Source: Xiphias gladius (Eukaryota > Chordata > Actinopteri > Istiophoriformes > Xiphiidae). Taken from it: 64,000 nt of DNA. The notes beneath the pieces were generated by a model that saw nothing but the letters and a program-made list of their open reading frames with translations, did no database searches and was not told the origin of the DNA. The number at the start of each line of letters is the position of its first letter. Within the stretch, counting starts at the first letter, position 1. Of the stretch, positions 34,800 to 47,736 are shown in pieces. Where the stretch lies: positions 15,332,501 to 15,396,500 of the forward strand of contig NC_053416.1 of the NCBI RefSeq assembly GCF_016859285.1, read 5' to 3'. Position numbers and translations under genes: made by a program.

Positions 34800-36350
34800 T
34801 TTCTCTCCCGTTGGCCTCAGCTAAATTTCCCTTCTCCTTTCTATTCTTCTCTTCTCCTTGGTAGTATGTTCGACAGTATGTTGCAGGGTGGCTTGACTAC
34901 CTTTAATGACCTGAATCAGCTGAAGGAGAAACAAATGTTTATATCACTTGATTAAATGATTAGAAATACATTCAAAGTTCAGTGAAGCAGCCTGACGTGC
35001 CAGCAATTTTGGGCGTTTGAATTTCAACAAGAGCAAAACAGCACCACCCAATGGGAAATTGTCATAGCCACAAACAGAGAGAGGAACACCTTACTGAGAG
35101 GTGTTGCTATGGCAGGAAGAATATGAGGTGACAGGATACAAGCATTTATTGTTATAAAGTGACAGTCAGTGTCAGTGATTTACCTCAGTGAGCGGAAAGT
35201 ACGTACATCAGTCTCTCTGAGTAAAGGAAATATAATGTCAGTTCTCTCCATGTCTCTGCAGTCATGATATGGTTTGTTATATTTCATCAGGGGTGGTTTT
35301 TTTCTTTTTCTATCAGTCGGTGTGGAGCATAGTTTGTACTGGTAATGGGGATTTCAAATATCGCCTTTGGCTTTTAGTGGTCATTTAAATAAAATCAAAA
35401 CCCGATATAATGCCAGAATCGGGAGCTTGCTAGCCTGTGAGTAAGCCACAGGGACGTCTTCCAACATCTAATACCAGCTTGAAGCCTCAGTGTGAGAGGA
35501 GTAGTAGATCATAAGCACGTTCACATATTGATTGACAGCCATGAGCTCCCACCCCTGACTTTGGCCTTCTCTGACTGGTTAGAAGGGAGAGGCTCACTCA
35601 AAATCTTTATAAGGCAATTTCTCTGCACTGCTGCCAGATTGTTCAGCGACTATGAGTCACAGAAGCCTTTGACAGCACCTCTCCACATGTTTTAGAGAAT
35701 ATTTCAAGTAAAAAGTATTACTAAAAAGTAACATACTGTAGCTTTAACCATTTTCCATCTTCCTTTCTAACCATTGTTCAATATTTACATGGAGGCAGAT
35801 ATATATGGCCATTTATGAATTGTAATTATCAAGTTTCATAACGTTCAGATGTTAGAGGTACAGGTAACTTGCCATCAATAGCTTTTAATTCCTCCTGTGT
35901 TATTTCTTTTCTTAAAGCTGTTCTGATCAATATTTTTATATTAACAAGGGGTCAGATGACTATGTGTAATGTAAATGCGATGACTAGTAGGGACAAACCC
36001 ATAGAGAATTATCACCCGCCTCCACGTTTTTGTTCAGCCTTCTTTCAGCTTACTGTTTTGATTTTATGGCTCACTGTAAAGGATTTTTCCTTCTTTCGAT
36101 CTTCAGGTAGTGTAAGGCAGTGTTTCCACAGGTTACTTACAGGTAAGCCCTGACAGCAAATGCTCATTGTCTGTCTCAAGGACAACTGTAAAGACACTGA
36201 TAGACTCAAGCTGGCCCAGTCCCGAACGACTGTTGTCATAACAACCAAGGTTGTAAAGATACGATGGACCGAACCTCCAGTCGCGTGAGCGAATAGTCAT
36301 AATACTGGTGCCATTAAGGGTCAATAGATACAGTGTTCCCTTGGGGGAGG
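34800..36350. other. intergenic, no gene seen
   Basis: No exon or recognised repeat can be supported here. Confidence 0.5.
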
Positions 36351-36359
36351 ACAAAGGCA

Positions 36360-36660
36360 TTGCATGAAATATACAACGTCACTTGGGTTAACATGTTTTA
36401 TTGTTTAGGATTTGGTACCCAATAGAATCTTCACATATGTATGGATAGGTGCTGTGGTCCCATGAAGAATATCCTTATTCGGACATGTAGTAAGTTTTGT
36501 ATGAGTTTTGTTTTACAGTGTAAACTTGTACTGCTCATCTCTACTCTCCTCGGCCGAGCTTCAATAAATGATTCCGCTTAAGACACCTGGGTCTGCTGAA
36601 TCTTCTTCCATCACAGGTTAACCGGCTCACTAGTTATAAATTGGCATCACAAAAAGGCTC
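36360..36660 (+). mobile_element. LTR-like block (candidate solo or truncated 5' LTR)
   Basis: The block has the order expected of an LTR R-U5 end: a pyrimidine-rich stretch, AATAAA (about 36563), a U5-like segment ending CATCACA, and about 20 nt on, ATTGGCATCAC, which could be a tRNA primer binding site. No retroelement protein follows. The left edge is unknown and no second LTR is seen. The same region could instead be the 5' UTR of the next gene. Confidence 0.35.
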
Positions 36661-36678
36661 CCAAGAGAACTACAACTG
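36617..36678 (+). other. candidate noncoding 5' exon of the plus-strand MATE gene
   Basis: Bounded by TTCCATCACAG on the left and ACTG|GTAAGT on the right. The MATE coding exon at 37966 is preceded directly by an acceptor (CTCATTTCAG ending at 37964), so at least one upstream exon must exist. This is the nearest good candidate. It overlaps the LTR-like block. Confidence 0.35.
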
Positions 36679-36956
36679 GTAAGTGCAAAATTTCCTTTAT
36701 TTTGCCTTGTCATTGTGTTTTACAGGATCATAAAGAAACTGTGTATATTTTCTGCAATTTGGGTGTGAACATCTAATGTCAAACCAAAATGGCTACATAT
36801 GCAAGATATAAATATAAAGAGAAAAAAATCAGCAGATACCACAGCAGGATAAGCCGCTATGACCAGTGGCAGAATAATTTTAACCCCTCATTACATTTAT
36901 ATTAGCAAGGAAAATGTGTCATTTACGTGTACTGTTTAAGCCATCTTTAACTGTGG

Positions 36957-37450
36957 TAAGAATGTCAAATCAAGTCAGGTTAATTTTATAGAGCACAGTC
37001 TCACACAGAAGCAAATCAAAGTGCTTTATAGAGTGACAAGAAGTTTTTTAAAAAAAAGGTTTGGACATTGATACAGGTAGACATTAAACACACACAGACA
37101 CAAACACTCATGCACATACACACATACCTCATAAAGAGCTAAAAAAAATAATAAAAGTTGATTCTTACGACAGGAAAGGGTTGTTACAAACTGCAAATCA
37201 GCTGGCAGACTGTTCCATACTTTAAGATAAGAGATCACTAAATGATCTGTTGCCTGATCCGGAATAAACTCTTTGAATTTGGAGAATAAAGTTGTCCAGG
37301 GACCTAAGGGATCCGCATGGTTGATAAAATGTAAGGATGTCATATATATATTCAGGAGCCGGGCCATTTAATGCTTTATAGACCGGAAGCAAAATTTAAC
37401 TGTAAAGCAGCGGGAGACTCTTACAAGAGTTATGGAGACCACACTCTAAG
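36957..37450. repeat. LINE/SINE-type dispersed repeat
   Basis: Begins with a low-complexity segment, TCAAGTCAGGTTAATTTTATAGAGCAC, and includes GGGCCATTTAATGCTTTATAG, a motif I recall from abundant fish repeats. An internal CA tract lies near 37090. The minus-strand ORF here is repeat-derived. Confidence 0.5.
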
Positions 37451-37965
37451 ACATCAAAAAAGCTTTACCTATCTTATTCTCTACAGTAATAAATTGTTGC
37501 CATCATAACTTTCAGGTCCCGTCAATGTCATGTTGAGGTCAAGGTGAAACACGGTGAAAGCACTGTTGCTCATGTAGTATTTTTAACTACAGGCATGCGT
37601 ATTTGTACTTTGACTAAAAACATCATTCTTTTCAACTTCGGTGAAAGAGTGAAGATCTGTGACGCGGCAGAGCAGCCGAGAGAAAAACACCAAGCTTTAT
37701 TTTGGCACCGTTTACATTGCGCAGTTTATTGGTGGGCTGGGGGTGGAGAGATCTGACTTGTAGCAATGTTCCAGTGTACTGTATCTGCCCACTCTCACAG
37801 ACAGAGAGCAAGGCGGGCAGATATTGTCTTGGTTATTGATTATTACCCAGGTAATTGGTTATTGATTACTCCCAGCCTTCTTCTCCATGTCTGAAAGGAA
37901 TTGTACCGTATGAACATCGTTCAGTTAAGCACTGAGTTCTGTCTCCTTCCAAATCTCATTTCAGT

Positions 37966-39735
37966 ATGGAAGATTTAGCTACAAAAAACGAATGTAAGGG
38001 AGTAAATCGACAGTCCAAAGCAGACGGATCACCTTCTCCTGCTGCTTGCAGTGTTGACTCATGCTGCGGATCCTACCTAAAAAGTATCAACCTCTGGATA
38101 ACTAAGGACTACAAGAATGAAACAGTTCAGATTTTAAAACTGGCAGGACCTGTGGTAAGACTGTGTTTAGATGCACCAGTTGACAAGAGTCTAATTTTAC
38201 TCCACCAGACATAACATTTTCAAAGCTAGAGGTACTAAATCTGCTGCAACATTCAGAGTGATTGACTGTGACTCATATTAGATGCAGGAACATCTGTCTT
38301 TTAAAACCAGCTATAATTTAGAGTAGTTTGGAATGTATGTCACTCATTACCACAATAAGGTGAATATTTCTGAGTTGCTTTTAATTTGAAAAGGCTAAAA
38401 ATAGCTACTTACCTTTTACAATGAGGGTTGTCTTATACCAGTAATTCTTTTCATTTTGCCACCTGCTTTATTGTAACAGTAATTAACAGATTATTAACTC
38501 TAACCCATTGGGACTAATAAGAAAATCTGGCCGTGATATGTAGCAATAATAAATGCCTTAGAGGCATTACTAGTTCAAGTAACAGACTAATACAGTGTGA
38601 TATGTTGGGTTTCACTCCTAGCAAAACTTGGTCGGATTCAATTAGCATTTAAAGATGTTCTAGAAAAAGTTCCACATTATAGAAATGAATCTAAGATCTA
38701 TTGAAATTAATTAAATTAACTACTAAATAAATCAAAATTAAAAGTAACTCCTAAATCCCATGAAATACTTTTTCATAATCTCAGATTCATAGACTATGTA
38801 TGAATTATTATATCAAATGTTAACTCAAAGATATTTTATTTCCAATATTCCGCAGAAATAAGGTGCATTTGCAGGTGTCTCCTCAACAGAAAAATTATAA
38901 ATTTGTGAGGAGAAAAATAGTTTAGCAATTTGGATAACCCAAACTCGACTTCTATTCATTGCACAAACCCAGAGCTTGATAGATGAGGACATTTAGTTTC
39001 CTTTTGTGCAAACCTTTTGATCCCAAAGACTGTCAAAAACTTACACCAGCATTCCCTAGAACTATTGTCCAAAGAAAAAAAGAGAGAAGTATTGACGACG
39101 TTTAGAAATGCATAGGAGCTGCGGCAAAACCAAAGCTTACTACATGTCAGCTGCCAGAGCAAATAAGAACTTTTTCTTACCTCAGGGCCTTTTGAAACAA
39201 GAAACATATTTTTGGGTTTTTTTTTTTAATAACAACTCGCTCAGCTGGTGTGTGTGTTGCATTTAAATTGTAAAGTTTCATTTATGTATATTGAAGTTCA
39301 TTTATGGTTTTTATAGTTACGAAAAGCAGGGAGCATGATTTTGTTTTTCAGGTCATTTCACAGTTGATGAGCTTCCTGATCGGCTTTGTCAGCATGGTCT
39401 TCTGCGGTCACCTGGGGAAAACGGAGCTGGCTGGGGTGGCATTAGCAATAGCGGTGAGCGATCCCGCCAGAGTTTTGTTTCTGCTTTTATTGGCATTTTG
39501 CTCTCAAGGATCACTGCTCATTCTCTTTCATAGCATTGCTTTTGAATTGAACCATATATCTTATTCAGACGTTTAGCTGTCCAAGTCTGTACCTGTTTTA
39601 TTTTCTTTCTGTACTGTTGTTTAATAATATTTAATTTCGATACAGGTAATAAATGTCACAGGCATTTCCATTGGCTTTGGTTTGGCATCAGCATGTGATA
39701 CTCTCATATCTCAGGTATTCCATTCATCTTATACA

Positions 39736-39769
<34 letters not shown>

Positions 39770-42700
39770 CACATACATATTATATATAACCAGGTCAGTC
39801 CTGACAGATACAATACTGTTTCAGATTTGTTTTCCTGTGTCAGTTTTGCCCTTTTTTTTTGCACATGAGCAAGTATCATTTTATTTCCCTGTTTTTCTTA
39901 CCCCTTTTTTGCAGACTTATGGGAGTGGTAACCTAAAGCGTGTAGGGTTGATACTCCAACGGGGAGTTTTGATCCTGCTCTTAGCCTGTTTCCCCTGCTG
40001 GGCCATCCTCATTAACACTCAGCCCATCTTGCTGGCTGTCAGGCAGAGCGCAGAAGTCGCCAGGTGAATCCTTTCCACTTCCAAATCAGTGCATCACAGC
40101 CATACAAAACTGACAAATACTACATATACACTTATTACTCATGAATCAAGTTATTCAGTATGATTCATTGCACTTATTTATAATTTTCCCTTTTTCTGTC
40201 TGCCATAAAGACTCTCCCAGCTGTATGTGAAAATCTTTATGCCGGCTCTACCAGTGAGTTCAGCTTCCTCCACATTTTTACATATCGTATTTTTGTATCT
40301 GCATCCCTATACGCTGTATTGAATGGTTGTTGTGGTGCATTATTGACCTAATTAACCCCATTCATTCCCTGGTGTTGGCTTCTGCAGGCTGCCTTCATGT
40401 ACCAGCTGCAGGGGAGGTATCTTCAGAATCAGGTGCATTTAATGACTGTGAGACCACTGATGTGAAACCAAATAATGACTGAAAATTTGTCAGTAACTAG
40501 ATCGTTTTCTGTGTGTGTTAGAAAGGAACTTGTACTGTGAGAAAGGAATAAACAGCAGGTGCACCGATGTGTTTGTTTAAACCACTTGCCTTGGTCCACA
40601 GGGAATCATGTGGCCACAGGTGATATCCGGAGCCATGGGGAATATTTTTAATGCAATACTCAACTACGTCTTCCTTAATCTTCTAGACCTGGGGGTTGCG
40701 TGAGTATACCTCCATAATAGTCTACTCTTTAACTGAATCATTATCTTTAATATTTTAAACTAATCAGTATCAATCAGAGTAAGCATATAGCATGCTTTTC
40801 AAGATGGATTATAATGCTGATTTTCAATCTTAACAGTCAACTGGAGGAATTACCTGAGGACTTCTTTGTATGAGTGACTGGCAACGACTATAAGCTTTGT
40901 TTTTCTTCCTTTTGTGTTGTTGTTTAATCCTCTTGACACCACTAAAGTGGATCTGCAGCTGCAAATGCTATCTCACAGTATTCCTTGGCTGTGTTCTTGT
41001 TTGTGTGCATCTGCGCCAGGGGGCTGCACAAAGCTACATGGGACGGTAAGTTTAGGGTACTAAACTACCGTATTGATAACTTTTATTTGACCATTACTTT
41101 CTAAGGATTTCTTGAGAGAACACTGTAATTTGGTGCCGGTTATCAGGAAAGTAGAGGCAAGTTAAAGTTATAAGACTGTTATTTTAGTTGGTTTAGTCAC
41201 AGGAATTTCATTGAAATAACTGCTCCATTTAACTGAAAATGCTTCTTAAAAGTAAACATGAGTGTATGTTTACTTTTGTGGAACATTTTTGTATATGTTG
41301 AATTGTACGCCTGCCTGTAGATAAATTTCACACTGTCAGATGTTCAGTCTGAGTGTTCAGCTGCACTTACAGAAAGACTCTATGTTTAGTTTGGCAATTA
41401 ATTGGAATTAACTGGACTTGTACAGATTGAACACTGTCTCTATTTTATCTTTAATAACTGCCAAATTACATAGTTATTTCTAGGAAACTTCCTAGAAAAT
41501 TATTAAGAATTACAGGTCTGTAAAATAAAGCATTTACCGCTTTGGCATAATTTAACCTTGACATTAATAAAGCATTTTCTGTCCTCTGTCTCAGTATAAT
41601 ATTTCTTAATGGGTATAAATACATTTCAGTCAATCCATTGTACCTCCTGTTATTTCCCAGGTTGGTCAGGAAACTGTCTGCAGGAGTGGGGTCCCTTCCT
41701 CCGCTTGGCCATCCCCAGCATGCTGATGCACTGTCTGGAGTGGTGGCTGTATGAGATCGCAGGGTTCCTGGCAGGCATCATCAGTGAGGTTGAGTTAGGA
41801 GCTCAGTCTATAGTTTATGAACTGGCTTCTATCGCTTACATGGTAACTCCTTTACCTTACCCTTTTTCTTGTAGTCAGGATTTCTCTCTCCCTCTAAATA
41901 GCTTTGGCCATTGAACTCAATGTATGTGAGAGCAGGATTTGTGTTGTTTTGACCTTTAGGACTTTTCTCAAGACTTGTGGTGATTTACTATATTAGGCAA
42001 TGTTGACTGTTTTCATTTACCTCATCGTGTCCCACAGTTTCCAATGGGTTTCTCGGTCGCTGCCAGTGTTCGGGTTGGAAATGCTCTCGGTGCTGGGAAC
42101 ACAGGGCAAGCCAAACTGTCCAGCAAGGTCTCCCTCATCTGTGCATGTATGAATCAAATATGTAGCCTGACAAATCTGCACCACAGTGTAACAACACAGG
42201 AGGCAATGGCTGCTGTGTCAAGTCATGTTACAGAGAAGAGGTTCTTGGATCTGTTTTCCTTTTTTTTTCTGATTTACAAACCTTTTTCGAAGTCATTGGA
42301 CATATTTTTCCATTTAATTGTGACGCTAAAAATCCTTCCATTGAGTCTTCTTTTCTCTCTGTCACTTGCTAATTTGAAATATTCTTTCAGATGCTTTCAT
42401 ATATTGCCCACCATTTTTGAATAACATGCTGTGTTTCTAATGCCCAATCCAGCTGTTGTCTCATGTTTCATTGGAGCCTGTCTTGGTGTGTCTAAGGATG
42501 TGATCGGTTACATTTTCACTACAGAGAAGTATGTGCAGATTTTGACACTTGTGTTGCATTGGTTGGTTTGTGGATACTTAGCTTTTTTTTGTCTTTTTTT
42601 TTTTTTTAAACCAACATGCTTATATAATTTTAATGTATAGTTCATCATGTATTAACCAGCAAAGTAAGTTTACATTTTTGTTTTTTTCACTGTCACTACC

Positions 42701-43818
42701 TCAGACATGATAGATGCAGTTATTTCATTTGCTTTGAACTCACCTATCTTTGTTGGCTTTTCATTTTTATATCCATACTTGCATTTTTCTTCTAGAGACA
42801 CTATTGAAAGGGTGGCTGATATCATGCAGATTTATGGTTTCATCCATGTTGCTGAGGCCTTTGCGGTGAGAACCTTACTGCACAAATAAACTTTATCCCA
42901 CTGCTGAGAAAAATAAACCTGACTTTTTGGCACCAATTTTAGATTTCTCTTTGTTTTATCTCCACAGGGTGTAACAGGAGGTATTGTCAGGGGAGCAGGG
43001 AAGCAAATGATTGGTGCTGTGTGTAGCTTGGTGGGTTTCTACTTCATTGGGTTCCCCATTGGAGTGTCTTTGATGTTCCCTGTCAAAATGGGCATAGTAG
43101 GTGAGGACAGATAAAATATTTATAAAGTAAGAGACAGTCTACTTGTATTTCCACTCATAATAAACTGCCCTCTTTCCATCTCTGTTGCAGGGCTGTGGTC
43201 AGGGTTTTTAATTTCTGTTTTGATACAGTCCACATTATTTATAGTTTTCCTATGCAAACTAAACTGGAAGAAAGCAACTGAGAGGGTGAGTAACTCAAAG
43301 AAATACAACCGATTCAATGAATAGCCTAATTTTGCTATTGTAGACAATACCTACTATTATTGCCTGTTTTTCTGTTTTTGTTTTTTAAATACTCAAAAAA
43401 TGTATTCAGTTGTTTTAAATACTCTGAACAGGCGCTGGTAAGAGCAGGAGTCCAAATTTCCGATAGGAACAAGATCTTTGGCATAGAAAATAAGGGTAAA
43501 CAAAAGCTACTTACAGCTACATATGGACTTCTTTCCCAGAACTATTGCACAACTAACATTAAGCATCTGTCTCTCACAGCCCTGGACTCTGGTGAGAAAC
43601 AGACCCACCTACAGACCAGCCGATCCAGTTCCTTGAGTCCAGTAGAGGGGAAGCTGGAAGCGCTCGCTGAAGGTCAGAGGACTTCACATGACGTGGCTCT
43701 TTCAGTCAGGCAACTGGTGGTACGACGTGGCCTCACTGTGCTCTTCATGTTCATCATTCTCGCTGCTGGAGTCTTCATCAGTGAGCTGCTCATCAGACTG
43801 CTCCAATTAGATGAGTGA
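37966..43818 (+). CDS. slc47a1: multidrug and toxin extrusion protein (MATE1-like, SLC47A family)
   Basis: A 586-aa H+/organic cation antiporter, expected in apical membranes of kidney and liver cells. Coding exons: 37966-38154, 39352-39453, 39646-39714, 39915-40063, 40211-40253, 40388-40432, 40602-40699, 40948-41045, 41661-41842, 42038-42146, 42453-42528, 42796-42865, 42968-43100, 43191-43285, 43432-43495, 43580-43818. All are GT-AG and in frame. Conserved MATE1 motifs: [74 protein letters not shown]. The four glutamates needed in human MATE1 (E273, E278, E300, E389) are E291, E296, E318 and E407. The last helix follows [10 protein letters not shown]. An acceptor just before the ATG implies a noncoding 5' exon. 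ATTAAA at 44156-44161 is a possible poly(A) signal. Family certain; exact paralogue less so. Confidence 0.93.
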
Positions 43819-44899
43819 CCATTGTTAGACCACATACGTGCAGCAGAAAACAAAGCTCTGCTTTTGAGAGAACGGATCTTTGTGTTTAGCAGTAAAGCAT
43901 TTAAAGGGGTAAAAATACTAAGTGGGAAGAATGCAGGGACACAACGAACAGTCAAAAGCACGATTTTACCACAGTGCGTCGCTTAAATTTGGTTGTTACA
44001 AGATTAACAGCTTACCATCTTCCCACCTGAAGCAATTTGCAATGACAAATTTCCTTTCCATACTCCCACTTTTACAAAACCATATCTTATAATAGAAATA
44101 CAATGATAGCTGAATTAGAAGGATACGCATAACGCAAGTAAAAAGATTTTGTTGCATTAAATAAGTAGAGTTATTGCTCAGTATTGAAAAGTCTATTTCG
44201 ATTATTCCTTTATTTGCTGTTATTAGTTCATACTGAAGGGATTGTCCTTAGAGTTTGATTTTTCTGATAGCAGTTTTGGTATTTCTTGTCACTTTTCTGC
44301 CACTGTCATAGCCCATTCACTTTTGCAATTGTTACTGTAGTCATGTTTTGGAAAATCTGGAAAAATACTGTACAGGCATGTCTCCCTTATATAAAAACAT
44401 GTTGCATAAGAAGGACTCCAGTCAAGACAGTGGCAAAATGTATGGTCTCATCCTTCAGTATATAGTCTGAGCAGATGCCACAATTAGAAAAAGGATGATT
44501 AAATGCTATATTTAGGCTACAGCGCATCTGTGGATGTGTGCTTTCATCATCAAAGACTGAAAAGCTGCTCTTTTTCTTTTGGTTTATTTTTTTCTTTCCT
44601 TTGATCTGTGTTGCCAAATTTGAGGATAATGAAAGGTCTGTATGCTCGCACTGCAACATGCTGGCTGAATGAAGACATGTCAAACTGAGCAAATCAACCA
44701 CCTGTTCACTCCACAGCAGGTAACTAGCTAGCCCAGGCTTCACAGTTACAGCCTGCCCATAAATGAGGAATTCCACCCGGTTAACAGCAAACTATTAACC
44801 ACTTATGGTTTTCTGAACTACGTACATGAACGGGGTTCCTCTACAGATCCTTTAAGGCAATGGCTTAAACATTTGAGAAATATGCTTATTCGCTTTCTG

Positions 44900-45235
44900 A
44901 CAGAGATAGATGAGTAGATCCGAAGGAACAGAAGGAAACAGCTAGCCTGGCTCTTCAAAAGGTAACAAAATCCACCTACCAACACCTTTAAAGCTCACTA
45001 ATTAACATATTACATCTTGTTTTTTTATCTGTCACTGGTAAATGGATTTTGTTAATGTTGGACAGGGTCAGGCTAGCTGCTTCCCCCTGTTTCCAGCTAA
45101 GCTAAGCTAACCAATTGCTTTCTGTCGCATCATTTCAAGGACAGACATGAGAGTAGTATAGATTTCCTCATCTAACTCTACGCCAGAAAGCGAATGTGTA
45201 TTTCCCAAAATGTTGAACTGCTGCTTTAAATCTGT
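44900..45235 (+). repeat. copy of the fish 'agctaagctaac' repeat family
   Basis: Contains TTTCCAGCTAAGCTAAGCTAACC and, downstream, CTCATCTAACTCTACGCCAGAAAGCGAA, matching the right half of the element at 14367-14690. Confidence 0.6.
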
Positions 45236-47097
45236 CCCCTTTAATGCTTCTATAAAAATAATACTGTTACTTACATAAGTTTATATATGAGCTGAAAGAA
45301 AAATATTTTTTGCCAGATATAATTTAATATAGGCCACAGTCATGCCCTCCTTAAGGGTTTTTTTTTCTTGCAAGGTATAGAGTAACCACTGCTATTCTGG
45401 TTTATTCACTTCAGTAGGTGCTAACTTAAAGAAAGCTTTTACTTTAAAGGATTCCGTAAAAGTTTCCACTCTGGCCTGTATGAAGCCAGTGCACCCACAA
45501 GTCACTGCACTCCCCAACTGACACCAGCGCTGGATTGCAGAAGACTGATGTCTGCAACAGACACATAAAAAGTTGAATATTTATTTATCGTTATTCAACA
45601 TGCAAATCGGGCTTGATTCATACATGGTTACATCGTTTACTGAGCTTCAGTCTTGCTCATCAGCGGAGACATTGCCAAGGGCTCCTCACAAAGAGGGTAA
45701 TCTTGGCCATCTCACCTCCAGAGTCTGCAATCAGTAACATGCTGTGGTATCATTAACAAGTGACTGTGTAAAGTTTTGCTGTCAGTATTGTTCGACTAGA
45801 ACTTGTGATACAGTAGCTTAAGGAATTTCATATTAACTTCTTGGTTGAGTTGCCATGCAGTACATTGACACCTGGAACTTAAAATTATGGCTGCAGTTAA
45901 AAATACTGCATTTTTTTAAGACTGTCCACAACTACTGGCTACTGCATATGCACAAATACTAATATGTGAGGACTTTGCAGACTGAGGTGTGGAAGTGGGA
46001 GTTACAATAGATAATACTGAGCAATGACAGTACTGATCTTTGACAAAGTTGCTCTCATCAGTGCAGAAATTAGTTATCAGCATTTTCTTGAATCCATCAA
46101 CCAGAATTGACTTAAGCATTTGTGCCAACTTTGTGTCAAACATGCACTAATATAGACTACTACTGATAGTGTGGATACTACTGTATATGTTATGACAAAA
46201 AAATCAATATGCAGCACTGATTGCTTCTGACCAATCACTGCGGTGCAGAGTTAGATATAAATTAATGAGTTCTGGCAGGAAAGTTGCCATTTAACATCAA
46301 GTGCCGTACTGAAGGTGCTATACTGTTGTCCGTAAACAACAGCAGCTAAATCATTATTTTATGGTGAAACAGTTTTTGAAGGAGGCCAGTTTCCATCAAA
46401 TTTAGTAATTAAACCTTTGTCTTTTTGAGTTGATATATTAACTAAAGCAATAGTAACTTCATGAGTAGCCTTTCCCAACTCATTGTACCACACCTTCTTT
46501 GACAAAAGCAGTTTCTCTGAGTGTCTACACCTAAAAAATAAAAACTAATAATATATAACATGTAATAGAACTGCAGAATAATATGAACTCAGCTGGCTCC
46601 AAATTTAGATAAAACTGGTCACTTCAGTGGTCTTCTCACCGTGGCGCCTTTTTGTACTGATATCTGTAAATCTCAGAGACGTTCATTTAAAGGAATATGA
46701 TGAAATTTAAATCTGGGTTTGGTACTTCTTCTATTTGTGCAGTTTATTTACACAATGTGTGTCTGGCAGTGGAAATTTTTTTCTTGGATAAGATCTGATA
46801 AGTAGTTACTTTAGCATTTATTACTAATGCATCTACATGCTAGCAGGACCCGTGGTAGAATTTTCTGCCCATCAGTATGACAGCTGTTGGATGCCATGAT
46901 GTCAACCACAGGACCTAAATATTTGGTGGTTTAATTTTTAAATCTTTGGCAATATAACATATGTACAAGAGCCTAGAAAATCGGAGTTCAGACTACTTAA
47001 TGCAAATTTCTTGAGGGAAAATGGTTTTTTGGTTTTTGGCGTCCACAGTACCTGATCACCCCCATTAGTTGTATTGTCACACAATTTTAAAGTAATT

Positions 47098-47103
47098 TTT
47101 ATT
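47098..47103 (-). terminator. candidate poly(A) signal of the minus-strand MATE gene
   Basis: AATAAA on the minus strand about 640 nt downstream of the stop codon. It is the first canonical hexamer I noticed; usage is inferred. Confidence 0.35.
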
Positions 47104-47736
47104 GAAAATTGTGCTATCACAGTACATTATATTATTGGCCCTAGATATACAGTAAAAAATATCTAGCTTATTGTTTGTTAATCATCTCTGTCCTGAAGAT
47201 ATCAGGACAATGATAAAGTGAATTACATATTTACATGTATACATGTAACTTTTACATCAGATATTTACAGTTAATCTTATACTTTAGAGGGGAAAACATG
47301 AGAAAATGATTTAAGGTCAGTAAGAAAGAACATATACGTCACAGTTCAATATGTTTTAAAAAATCAAAAGCTATCAGAAGGAAAATATCTGTTCCTTGAT
47401 GCCCACGTCTCTTAGTGTAGGATTTGTAATGTGCCTTCTTGTCCAGGTTGAGCATCTCAGGCTGGGCAGGTAAAAACATGATCTTTGTAACAAGACCTTT
47501 GTTCATCCTACCAGCCTCAATCTCTTTTGATATTGCTCAGCATTGCAGCATTGAGCCATCTTTTTCTCTATGCAAGATAGAGGCAGTAGCCCACATCAGG
47601 CTGTAGTTTTACAAAATAACAACCCAGGTATATGAGAAATTGTGCACCTATGAGGGAATTCAACACTTTTCTCTCCAGGACTAAATTGTCCGTTAGTGAG
47701 AACTGTGCTCAGCCACTAGGTATCTACATTCAGAGG

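Larger units (their letters stand above)
43819..47736. other. convergent intergenic region between the two MATE genes
   Basis: 3.9 kb holding both 3' UTRs and repeat DNA. Possible poly(A) signals are ATTAAA at 44156-44161 (plus) and AATAAA at 47103-47098 (minus). No gene lies between, although human SLC47A1 and SLC47A2 are, as I recall, separated by ALDH3 genes. Confidence 0.6.

Noticed and set aside
43819-47736. ALDH3-type genes expected between the MATE genes from human synteny
   Set aside because: No aldehyde dehydrogenase motifs are seen on either strand in this interval.
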